13,026 nt of DNA from Burkholderiaceae bacterium (lineage in GTDB: Bacteria; Pseudomonadota; Gammaproteobacteria; Burkholderiales; Burkholderiaceae_C): NCBI GenBank assembly GCA_031276435.1, contig JAISNB010000027.1, forward strand, positions 1-13,026. Direction: 5' to 3'. The notes beneath the pieces were generated by a model. That model did not search any database. It worked only from the letters and a program-made list of their open reading frames with translations, and was not told where the DNA came from. Position 1 is the stretch's first letter. Each line of letters starts with the position of its first letter. A program made the translations under genes and the position numbers. Below are positions 1-5,206 of the stretch, in pieces.

Positions 1-411
1 ACCCTGACGATTGCTGGCAACTATGCTGGCAGCGGGCAAGTCAGCCTTGACGTGCGCCTGGGCGATGACACCTCTCCCGCAGACACGTTGCACATCACGG
101 GCGATGCGGGCAGCGGCACAACCGTGCTGCAAGTGAGCAATCTGCTTGGCACGGGCGCGGCCACCACGGGCGACGGCATTCTGGTGGTACAGGTGGATGG
201 CGCGTCCACGGGCACTTTTGCGCTGCAAGGCGGCTCGGTACAGGCAGGCAATTGGCGCTACACACTGGCGCGCGGCAGCGGCGCCAACGCCAGCAACTGG
301 TACCTCAAATCCACATTTTTACCGCCAATCCCGACGCTTGGTGCGCTTGGCCTTGGGGCGCTGGCCGCGCTGCTGGGCGCAACCGGCTTGCTGCGCCGCC
401 GCCGGATCTGA
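1..411 (+). CDS. Autotransporter-like passenger protein with IPTL-CTERM sorting tail (3' end only)
   Basis: The reading frame is open from base 1, so the start lies outside the window; 136 codons and a TGA are visible. The first ~105 residues look like the end of an autotransporter beta-helix passenger. They are rich in G, T, S and V, and end in a segment of the pattern 'GTFALQGG..VQAGNWRYTL....NWYLKS', which resembles the conserved autochaperone region that normally precedes a type V beta-barrel. No barrel follows. The last ~27 residues instead begin IPTLG, continue as a hydrophobic Ala/Leu/Gly helix and end RRRRI. That is the layout of the IPTL-CTERM protein-sorting domain of betaproteobacteria. 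The likely fate is export by a signal peptide outside the window, then membrane retention or processing by a sorting enzyme. The ligand or role of the passenger cannot be told. The gene converges on serC. Confidence 0.75.
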   Translation, partial: TLTIAGNYAGSGQVSLDVRLGDDTSPADTLHITGDAGSGTTVLQVSNLLGTGAATTGDGILVVQVDGASTGTFALQGGSVQAGNWRYTLARGSGANASNWYLKSTFLPPIPTLGALGLGALAALLGATGLLRRRRI

Positions 412-453
412 CACTGGGCCATGCGGCGGCTGAAAAGCGCGCGAAACTCAGAT

Positions 454-564
454 GCGCTCTCCCGGCGCTGCGCTCCACCTTCTGCCCAAGGGGCGAGGGG
501 AGGAATATAAAGAATACGCCGCGCATGGCGGCAATGGATTGCCACGGGCCTGCTGCGCCGCCGC
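454..564 (-). repeat. REP-like repeat fragments at the convergent IPTL-protein/serC junction
   Basis: The 161-bp gap 412-572 holds no gene. Positions 454-503 match, in inverted orientation, the C-rich module found at 3143-3192: shared blocks are CCCGGCGCT, CCACC, CCCAAGG and the final AGGGG. Positions 536-564 begin GGATTGCCACG and match the reverse complement of one end of the element at 2994-3028. The second half of that element, ending in CAATGACG, is missing here. Such elements in convergent gaps commonly fold in RNA and may help end or stabilise transcripts, but no U-tract terminator is visible. Confidence 0.6.
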
Positions 565-572
565 CTACAGAA

Positions 573-1700
573 CTAAGCGCCGCCGCACACGCTTTCATAG
601 GCCCAGGCCAGCCAGGGCATGAGGGCGCGCACATCGGCAGGCTCCACCGTGGCGCCGCACCAGATGCGCAAGCCCGCGGGCGCGTCTTTGTAGGCTGCAA
701 TGTCGTAGGCCACGCCAGCGGCAGCCAGCAAGCGGGCCATTTGCCGCACTTGCTCGGCGGGCAAATCCACCGTCAGGCACACGCTGGTGCAAGAGCGCGT
801 GGCCGCGTCTTGCGCCAGAAAGTGCAACCAGTCGTGCGCGGCCACAAAGTGTTCAACCGCTTCCAGGCTGGCGCGGCTGCGCGCGGCCAGCGCCGCAACG
901 CCGCCTTGCGCGTCGGCCCAGGCCAGCGCGTCCAGGTAATCGGCCACGCACAGCATGGACGGGGTGTTGATGGTTTCTCCGCGGAAGATGCCTTCCATGA
1001 GCTTGCCGCCCGCGGTCAGCCGGAAAATCTTGGGCATGGGCCAGGGCGGGGTGTGGCTCTCCAGCCGCTGCACGGCGCGCGGGCTGAGCACCAGCATGCC
1101 GTGCGCGCCTTCGCCGCCCAGCGCTTTTTGCCATGAGAAGGTGCACACGTCGATGCGATCCCAGGGCAGGTGCATGGAAAACGCGGCGCTGGTGGCGTCG
1201 CAAATGGTCAGGCCAGCGCGGTCCGGGGCAATCCAGTCGCCATGCGGCACGCATACGCCACTGGTGGTGCCGTTCCACGGGAAAACCACATCGTGGTCGA
1301 AATTGACCTGGCCCAGATCGGGCAGTTGACCATAGGGCGCTTTGTACACCGTGACGTTGGGCAGCCGCAGTTGATTGACAATGTCGCTGACCCACGTCAG
1401 GCCAAAAGTCTCCCAGGCCAGCGCGTCCACGCCGCGCGCGCCCAGCAGCGACCACAGCGCCATCTCTACCGCGCCCGTGTCCGAGGCGGGCACGATGCCC
1501 ACCCGATAGCCGGGCGGCAGGCCCAGAATGCGCGCGGTTTCCTGACAGGCGCGGCCCAGCAGCTCTTTGCCCAGATCCGATCGGTGCGAACGCCCGAGCG
1601 CGCGCAAATCCAGCGCGGCCACATCGTAGCCAGGCCGCTTGGCGCACGGCCCGGACGAAAAATTGGGAACCTGTGGAATGACGGCGGGACGTTGCGGCAT
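573..1700 (-). CDS. serC: Phosphoserine aminotransferase, alphaproteobacterial/Methanosarcina-type
   Basis: This PLP enzyme (375 aa, class V aminotransferase fold) interconverts 3-phosphohydroxypyruvate plus glutamate with O-phosphoserine plus 2-oxoglutarate in cytosolic serine synthesis. Visible motifs are NFSSGPCAKRPG (13-24), a phosphate-binding SDTGAVE loop (73-79), the cofactor-contacting aspartate in CDAT (D168) and the Schiff-base lysine in FSWQKALGGEG (K192). The 'FSSGPCAKRPG' start and 'WQKALGGEGAHG' active site are those of the alphaproteobacterial/Methanosarcina-type SerC subfamily, not the E. coli-type enzyme (~360 aa, 'NFSAGPA...'). The ATG at 1700 puts the first motif at the expected depth; no clear Shine-Dalgarno precedes it. 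A TAGAAT on the minus strand (1736-1731) could be a -10 box giving a ~24-nt leader. serA is not adjacent, unlike the usual alphaproteobacterial arrangement. The family is clear; the subfamily call is by eye. Confidence 0.93.
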   Translation of the reverse strand: MPQRPAVIPQVPNFSSGPCAKRPGYDVAALDLRALGRSHRSDLGKELLGRACQETARILGLPPGYRVGIVPASDTGAVEMALWSLLGARGVDALAWETFGLTWVSDIVNQLRLPNVTVYKAPYGQLPDLGQVNFDHDVVFPWNGTTSGVCVPHGDWIAPDRAGLTICDATSAAFSMHLPWDRIDVCTFSWQKALGGEGAHGMLVLSPRAVQRLESHTPPWPMPKIFRLTAGGKLMEGIFRGETINTPSMLCVADYLDALAWADAQGGVAALAARSRASLEAVEHFVAAHDWLHFLAQDAATRSCTSVCLTVDLPAEQVRQMARLLAAAGVAYDIAAYKDAPAGLRIWCGATVEPADVRALMPWLAWAYESVCGGA

Positions 1701-1768
1701 GGCGTGCGAGTGCGCTCTGTGAAGCCTGCGATTCTAGTGTTCGCCCGCGGCGCTGCGCGCGAGGCACC

Positions 1769-1774
1769 TAAAAT
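1769..1774 (+). promoter_or_regulatory. Putative -10 box for a leaderless pyrF transcript
   Basis: TAAAAT ends exactly 7 nt before the pyrF ATG at 1782, which would place transcription start at or next to the A of the start codon. No Shine-Dalgarno is visible and no good -35 hexamer lies 16-18 bp upstream. The same geometry recurs before hemJ and the ferredoxin gene. Confidence 0.5.
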
Positions 1775-1781
1775 CCGGCGC

Positions 1782-2642
1782 ATGACTTTTACCGACATGC
1801 TGCGCGCCGCTGAGCGCGCGCATCAGTCCCTGCTGTGCGTGGGGCTGGATCCCGAGCCTGCGCGCTTTCCCCGGGGCATTGCCGCCAACGCGCAAGGCAT
1901 TTACGACTTCTGCGCCGCCATCGTCGACGCCACAGCCGATCTGGTCATCGCCTTCAAGCCGCAAATTGCCTACTTTGCCGCCCACGGCGCCGAGCGCCAG
2001 CTTGAAAAACTCATGGCCCACATTCGCGCCACAGCGCCAAACGTGCCGATCATTCTTGACGCCAAACGCGGCGACATCGGCTCCACCGCCGAGCAATACG
2101 CCAAAGAAGCCTTCGAACGCTACGGCGCCAATGCCGTCACGCTCTCGCCCTTCATGGGGTTCGACTCCGTGTTGCCGTATCTGGAATACCCGGACAGGGG
2201 CGCTTTCCTGCTGTGCCGCACCTCCAACCCGGGCGGCGATGACCTGCAAGCGCAGCGCCTGGCCTCGGTGCCCGGCCAGCCGCTGCTGTACGAACACGTG
2301 GCGCAACTGGCGCAGGGGCCATGGAACATCAACGGCCAACTGGGCCTGGTGGTGGGCGCGACCCGCCCCGCGGAAATCCGGCGCGTGCGCGAATTGGCGC
2401 CCACACTGCCCTTGCTGATCCCCGGCGTGGGCGCGCAAGGCGGCGACGCGCGCGCCACTGTCAAAGCGGGCTGGCGCAGCCAGCGCGCGGGCGACACCAG
2501 CGGCCCCATCGCCGTCAGTTCATCGCGCGCCATCCTGTACGCCAGCGCCGCCGCGGACTTCCAAAAAGCCGCCCGCGCCCAGGCTGAAGCCACGCGCGCA
2601 GAATTGGCTGCTGCCGCCGCTACCGCGCCCGCGCCGCGCTGA
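1782..2642 (+). CDS. pyrF: Orotidine 5'-phosphate decarboxylase (long subfamily)
   Basis: The enzyme decarboxylates OMP to UMP, the last step of de novo pyrimidine synthesis, in the cytosol. The TIM-barrel signatures run in order: LCVGLDPEP (18-26), FKPQIAYF (58-65), and the catalytic ILDAKRGDIGSTAEQYA, where D93, K95 and D98 form the Asp-Lys-Asp core. These are followed by SPFMGFDS, LCRTSNPG, LVVGATRP and LIPGVGAQGG, the last being the phosphate-binding region. At 286 aa it belongs to the longer PyrF subfamily common in betaproteobacteria and actinobacteria; the E. coli type is ~245 aa. The C-terminal tail is Ala-rich. I chose the ATG at 1782 over the longer open frame that begins at 1170, because homology starts at MTFTDML and everything upstream overlaps serC on the other strand. 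It is divergent from serC with an 81-bp gap and convergent with hemB. Confidence 0.96.
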   Translation: MTFTDMLRAAERAHQSLLCVGLDPEPARFPRGIAANAQGIYDFCAAIVDATADLVIAFKPQIAYFAAHGAERQLEKLMAHIRATAPNVPIILDAKRGDIGSTAEQYAKEAFERYGANAVTLSPFMGFDSVLPYLEYPDRGAFLLCRTSNPGGDDLQAQRLASVPGQPLLYEHVAQLAQGPWNINGQLGLVVGATRPAEIRRVRELAPTLPLLIPGVGAQGGDARATVKAGWRSQRAGDTSGPIAVSSSRAILYASAAADFQKAARAQAEATRAELAAAAATAPAPR

Positions 2643-2675
2643 ACGGGGTATTGCGCACAGACAGGGAGTCAATGA

Positions 2676-2751
2676 ATTGCCCTCGCCACCTTGGGCAGGG
2701 GGTTGGGAAAGGGGAGGCTCCCATGCAAAGCGCGGCGCTTGGGTCAGCGTT
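2676..2751 (+). repeat. Composite repeat module B-C, copy 1
   Basis: This starts ATTGCCCTCGCC.CCTTGGG and ends with a C block, GCAAAGCGCGGCGCTTGGGT (2725-2744), followed by ..GCGTT. The same order recurs at 3143-3228, where the 20-bp C block is identical. The core AAGCGC-G-GCGCTT of the C block is a perfect inverted repeat. The B part is more degenerate here than in copy 2. Confidence 0.7.
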
Positions 2752-2766
2752 GTACTCAAACGCTCT

Positions 2767-2800
2767 CGTCATTGCGAGGGCCACAGGCCCGTAGCAATCC
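2767..2800 (+). repeat. REP-like element A, copy 1
   Basis: A 34-bp element beginning CGTCATTGCGAG and ending GCAATCC, with an internal GGGCC.CAGGCCC inverted repeat (GGGCCaca-GGCCC type). The same ends occur at 2994-3028 and, inverted, at 3084-3117. CATTGCGAG...GCAATCC elements are common dispersed intergenic repeats in proteobacteria. Confidence 0.75.
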
Positions 2801-2878
2801 AAACGCCTTTTCCGCAAGGCAGCAGCCGACATGCGACGCTTTGAGAGGGAGAGAGGAAGGCAGAGGCGGTGCGTTTAT

Positions 2879-2920
2879 CACCCTTGCCCCTTGTGGGGGA
2901 GAGGGTTGGGGTGAGGGGGC
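2879..2920 (+). repeat. G/C-rich repeat module B, isolated copy
   Basis: Reads CACCCTTGCCCCTTGTGG, then GGGAGAGGGTTGGGGTGAGG, then GGGC. Its inverse, CCCTCACCCC.ACCCTCTCCC, is a very common intergenic repeat type in proteobacteria. It is related to the B portions at 2676-2717, 3143-3192 and (inverted) 454-503. No C block follows this copy. Confidence 0.65.
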
Positions 2921-2993
2921 ATTGCTGCTTTGCTCGTGGGGGGAAGCATGCGCCATGCGAATGTCGTTCAATGTGGCACACTCCTTCCTCTCC

Positions 2994-3117
2994 CGTCATT
3001 GCGAGCGCCGCAGGGCACGTGGCAATCCAGTTGAAGCTTTGCAATCTGCTGCGGCATTTCGAGAAGCCCAACCGTTGCATGGAGGATTGCCGCGTCGCTG
3101 CGCTTTTCGCAATGACG
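2994..3117. repeat. Inverted pair of REP-like element A (BIME-like)
   Basis: Element A in forward orientation at 2994-3028 (CGTCATTGCGAGCGCCGC...GGCAATCC) faces an inverted copy at 3084-3117 (GGATTGCCGCG...TCGCAATGACG). A 55-bp spacer separates them. The pair can form a long cruciform or RNA stem, the arrangement called a BIME for E. coli REP sequences. A truncated forward copy, CGTCATTGCGCGGCG, lies at 3280-3300. Confidence 0.75.
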
Positions 3118-3142
3118 GGGAACAAAGGGAATGCCTTTCTTC

Positions 3143-3228
3143 ATTGCCCTTGCTCCTTGGGGAGAGGGTGGCGCAAAGCGCCGGGTGAGGGGTTCTGCCA
3201 CGCAAAGCGCGGCGCTTGGGTTGGCGTT
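3143..3228 (+). repeat. Composite repeat module B-C, copy 2
   Basis: Starts ATTGCCCTTGCTCCTTGGGG (B), carries a GGCGC-AAA-GCGCC hairpin at 3170-3182, and then an exact copy (3202-3221) of the 20-bp C block found at 2725-2744. Just downstream, CTCTCCC (3250-3256) pairs with GGGAGAG (3264-3270) to form another hairpin in the hemB 3' flank, without a U-tract. The 690-bp gap 2643-3332 contains only this repeat mosaic; frames open across it have no recognisable protein content. Confidence 0.7.
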
Positions 3229-3332
3229 TCACGCCCCTGCCGGGGCACTCTCTCCCTTCAAGGGGGAGAGGAAAACAGGCGTCATTGCGCGGCGCGCGCG
3301 CGGTTGTCGGGGCAGGCATCCCAAGAGGGGGC

Positions 3333-4337
3333 TTATTGCGCGAGCAGCCGGGCCGCGTCGCGCGCAAAGTAGGTCAGGATGCCATCGGCACCCGCGCGTT
3401 TGAAGGCCAGCAGGCTTTCGAGCATGACGGCGTCGTGGTCGAGCCAGCCGTTTTGCGCAGCAGCCTTGAGCATGGCGTATTCGCCGCTGACCTGGTAGGC
3501 AAAGGTGGGCATGCCAAACTGGTCCTTGACGCGGCGCACGATGTCTAGGTACGGCAGGCCGGGTTTGACCATGACCATGTCGGCGCCTTCGGCAATGTCC
3601 ATGGCGACTTCGCGCAGCGCCTCGTTGCTGTTGCCGGGGTCCATCTGGTAGACCTTTTTGTCGCTTTTGCCCAGATTGGCCGCTGAGCCTACGGCGTCGC
3701 GAAACGGCCCGTAGAAGGCGCTGGCGTATTTGGCGCTGTAGGCCATGATGCGGGTGTTGACCAGTGCTTTTTTTTCCAGCGCGGCGCGGATCGCGCCGAT
3801 GCGCCCGTCCATCATGTCGCTGGGGGCCACCACATCTACGCCCGCGGCGGCCTGGGCCAGGGCCTGGCGCACGAGGATTTCAACCGTCGGGTCGTTGAGG
3901 ATGTAGCCGTTTTTGTCCAGCAGGCCGTCCTGGCCGTGGCTGGTGTATGGGTCCAGCGCCACGTCGGTCATGATGGCCAGTTCGGGGAAGCGTTTTTTCA
4001 GTTCGCGCACGGCGCTGGGAACCAGTCCGCGCGGGTTGCTGGCTTCGCTGCCCTTGGGGTCTTTTTTTTCGGGCGCGATGACGGGAAACAGCGCCATCAT
4101 CGGGATGCCAAGGGCCACGCAGTCTTCGGCCACGGGCAGCAGCAGATCGAGCGAGAGGCGTTCCACGCCGGGCATGGAGAGCACGGCTTCGCGGCGGTTT
4201 TTGCCTTCGAGCACGAATACGGGGTAGATCAGGTCGTGCGCGGACAGTTGGTGTTCGCGCACCAGGTTGCGGGTGGCGGCGTCCACGCGCAGGCGGCGCG
4301 GGCGGCTCATGGGGTAGGGGGCGTGCAAGGGGTTCAT
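3333..4337 (-). CDS. hemB: Delta-aminolevulinic acid dehydratase (porphobilinogen synthase)
   Basis: The enzyme condenses two 5-aminolevulinate molecules into porphobilinogen, the second step of heme synthesis from ALA, in the cytosol. From the chosen start it is 334 aa, the usual length. The two active-site lysines are visible: K203 in YSAKYASAFYGPFR and Schiff-base K258 in MVMVKPGLPYLD. The metal loop reads DVALDPYTSHGQDG (D125, D129, D137), the aspartate-rich version typical of Mg-dependent enzymes and not the three-cysteine zinc site. DPGNSNEALREV and VSGEYAML are family blocks. The frame extends to an upstream ATG at 4376, but MNPLHAPYP.SRPRRLR at 4337 matches the usual N-terminus, so I prefer that start; a third Met at 4310 is possible. 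It is transcribed away from hemJ and the putative small RNA, and is convergent with pyrF. Confidence 0.96.
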   Translation of the reverse strand: MNPLHAPYPMSRPRRLRVDAATRNLVREHQLSAHDLIYPVFVLEGKNRREAVLSMPGVERLSLDLLLPVAEDCVALGIPMMALFPVIAPEKKDPKGSEASNPRGLVPSAVRELKKRFPELAIMTDVALDPYTSHGQDGLLDKNGYILNDPTVEILVRQALAQAAAGVDVVAPSDMMDGRIGAIRAALEKKALVNTRIMAYSAKYASAFYGPFRDAVGSAANLGKSDKKVYQMDPGNSNEALREVAMDIAEGADMVMVKPGLPYLDIVRRVKDQFGMPTFAYQVSGEYAMLKAAAQNGWLDHDAVMLESLLAFKRAGADGILTYFARDAARLLAQ

Positions 4338-4344
4338 GTGGAAA

Positions 4345-4350
4345 ATTGTG
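4345..4350 (-). promoter_or_regulatory. Possible -10 box for leaderless hemB transcript
   Basis: On the minus strand CACAAT ends exactly 7 nt before the hemB ATG at 4337, the spacing seen at pyrF, hemJ and the ferredoxin gene. The first base is C instead of T and no -35 hexamer or Shine-Dalgarno is apparent, so this is the weakest of the four. Confidence 0.3.
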
Positions 4351-4427
4351 CCTGATTCGCGCGGGCGGGAGCGCATCCGGAAAGCGTACCCGCGCGGGCA
4401 TGGGGCGGGCTCGGGGCATGGTTGGCA

Positions 4428-4441
4428 TTGATAAATATCAA
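4428..4441. promoter_or_regulatory. FNR/ANR-type anaerobic regulator box
   Basis: TTGATAAATATCAA is a perfect match to the FNR/ANR/DNR consensus TTGAT-N4-ATCAA. It lies in the divergent hemB/small-RNA region, ~98 bp upstream of the hemB ATG and ~150 bp upstream of the start predicted for the small RNA. A short AT-rich patch in an otherwise GC-rich gap makes chance less likely. Oxygen control of heme genes by FNR-family proteins is known in several proteobacteria. Which gene this box controls is not shown by the sequence; the distances are not the classical -41.5 position for either promoter I propose. Confidence 0.65.
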
Positions 4442-4549
4442 CATTTGTTCGCGCGCAGGCGGGCCGCTCCAGACAAGGCTGCGCGCGCTGGGTTGAGGAT
4501 GCATCTACTTACATATGTATGAAAAAGAATTCATTTTTGGCCTTGCGCG

Positions 4550-4578
4550 TTGAACGAAATGCTGTATTGCGGTATAGT
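4550..4578 (+). promoter_or_regulatory. Sigma70-type promoter for candidate small RNA
   Basis: TTGAAC (4550-4555) and TATAGT (4573-4578) are separated by exactly 17 bp, the best promoter match in the region. Start would fall near 4584-4586, directly at the first stem-loop. The nearest downstream gene, hemJ, begins only after an intrinsic terminator. Confidence 0.65.
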
Positions 4579-4584
4579 TCGCCC

Positions 4585-4688
4585 CGGGTAGCTTGCTACC
4601 CCCCGCTTTTCCTCCCTGAGCGGGGCCTGGCTGTGTGACAGCAGAAGGGCTTTTACCCTGGTTCGTGGTAAGCGAACCAGGGTTTTTT
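4585..4688 (+). ncRNA. Candidate ~104-nt small RNA with anti-Shine-Dalgarno loop
   Basis: The span runs from the predicted start to the end of a U-tract terminator and has no credible reading frame. Four stems can be drawn. SL1 is GGGTAG/CTACCC (4586-4591 with 4595-4600 region) closed on a CUUG tetraloop. SL2 is CCCCGC (4601-4606) with GCGGGG (4620-4625) around a 13-nt loop, UUUUCCUCCCUGA. SL3 is GCUGU-GUG-ACAGC (4630-4642). SL4 is the terminator. The CCUCC in the SL2 loop is complementary to Shine-Dalgarno GGAGG, as in C-rich-loop regulatory RNAs of other proteobacteria. AGGG (4646-4649) could also pair with CCCU (4656-4659) and compete with SL4. It is not a match I recognise to 6S, 4.5S, tmRNA or RNase P RNA. 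It could instead be an attenuated leader for hemJ. Confidence 0.55.
4655..4688 (+). terminator. Strong intrinsic terminator upstream of hemJ
   Basis: An 11-bp perfect stem (ACCCTGGTTCG, 4655-4665, with CGAACCAGGGT, 4673-4683) around a 7-nt loop, running into six T residues (4683-4688). It ends 61 bp before the hemJ ATG, so it belongs to the upstream transcript. Confidence 0.9.
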
Positions 4689-4736
4689 CATTCTGGGCTG
4701 GCCGAAAGAGCAGGCAATGGCGCCGCGGGCCTCTCG

Positions 4737-4742
4737 TACACT
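4737..4742 (+). promoter_or_regulatory. Putative -10 box for leaderless hemJ transcript
   Basis: TACACT ends exactly 7 nt before the ATG at 4750. No Shine-Dalgarno is present. It would let hemJ be transcribed downstream of the terminator at 4655-4688. No matching -35 hexamer is seen. Confidence 0.45.
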
Positions 4743-4749
4743 CGCGTGC

Positions 4750-5172
4750 ATGCTGTGGATCAAGGCGTTGCACATCGTTTTCGTGGCGAGCTGGTTTGCG
4801 GGGCTGTTCTATTTGCCCCGCATCTATGTCAATCTGGCCATGGTGGCGCCCGGCTCGGTGGCCGAGCGCGATCGCCTGCTGCTCATGGCGCGCAAGCTGT
4901 ACCGCTTCATGACCGGGCTGGCCGTTGTTGCGCTGGCGCTGGGGTTGTGGCTGTGGCTTGGCTATGACCTGGGCGCGGGCACGGGCTGGATGAAGGCCAA
5001 GCTGGGCATTGTGGCGCTGCTGGCGCTCTACCACGGCTGGTGCGCGCGCTTGCTGCGGCAGTTCCAGGCCGGGCAAACGCCGCACAGCCACCGCTGGTTT
5101 CGCTGGTTCAACGAGGCGCCCGTGGTGATGCTGCTGGCGGTGAGCATTCTGGTGGTGGTCAAGCCGTTCTGA
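4750..5172 (+). CDS. hemJ: Protoporphyrinogen IX oxidase, HemJ family membrane protein
   Basis: HemJ oxidises protoporphyrinogen IX to protoporphyrin IX, the penultimate step of heme synthesis, in the inner membrane, in bacteria lacking HemG/HemY. The 140-aa protein has the family layout. An N-terminal helix reads WIKALHIVFVASWFAGLFYLPR with conserved H8, followed by a loop with ARKLYRFMT. A second helix (57-71) precedes WMKAKLGIVALLALYHGW (80-97, K84), then RWFNEAPVVMLL and a terminal helix ending VVVKPF. That gives four membrane segments. The frame opens earlier at 4717, but family alignment starts at MLWIKALH, favouring 4750. It is divergent from hemB, so two heme genes flank the FNR box. 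It heads a plus-strand cluster; the next gene starts 34 nt after its stop. CopD-like annotation is the alternative name for the same fold. Confidence 0.9.
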   Translation: MLWIKALHIVFVASWFAGLFYLPRIYVNLAMVAPGSVAERDRLLLMARKLYRFMTGLAVVALALGLWLWLGYDLGAGTGWMKAKLGIVALLALYHGWCARLLRQFQAGQTPHSHRWFRWFNEAPVVMLLAVSILVVVKPF

Positions 5173-5206
5173 AGGCGCGCGCGAAGGTAGCGCACAACGT
5201 TTCCCC

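Noticed and set aside
573..1136. Plus-strand frames opposite serC, including one joining into pyrF from 1170
   Set aside because: The extension upstream of 1782 lies over serC and lacks homology; the pyrF family starts at MTFTDML.
1734..2438. Minus-strand 234-codon frame opposite pyrF
   Set aside because: Shadow of pyrF, whose motifs run the full length on the plus strand.
2676..3300. Possible CRISPR array
   Set aside because: Repeat units differ in length, orientation and spacing, are inverted in part, and no cas gene is nearby.
2691..3372. Several 70-167-codon frames in the pyrF-hemB gap
   Set aside because: They run through the repeat mosaic and translate repeated blocks in different frames; no Shine-Dalgarno or protein family is evident.
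4510..4519. TACATATGTA palindrome as an activator site about 70 bp before the small-RNA start
   Set aside because: Only 10 bp and no known regulator consensus; too little to call, though its position would suit an activator.
4585..4688. Known housekeeping RNAs (6S, 4.5S/SRP, tmRNA, RNase P)
   Set aside because: Too short for 6S, tmRNA and RNase P, and the SRP GGAA tetraloop and its conserved internal loop are absent.
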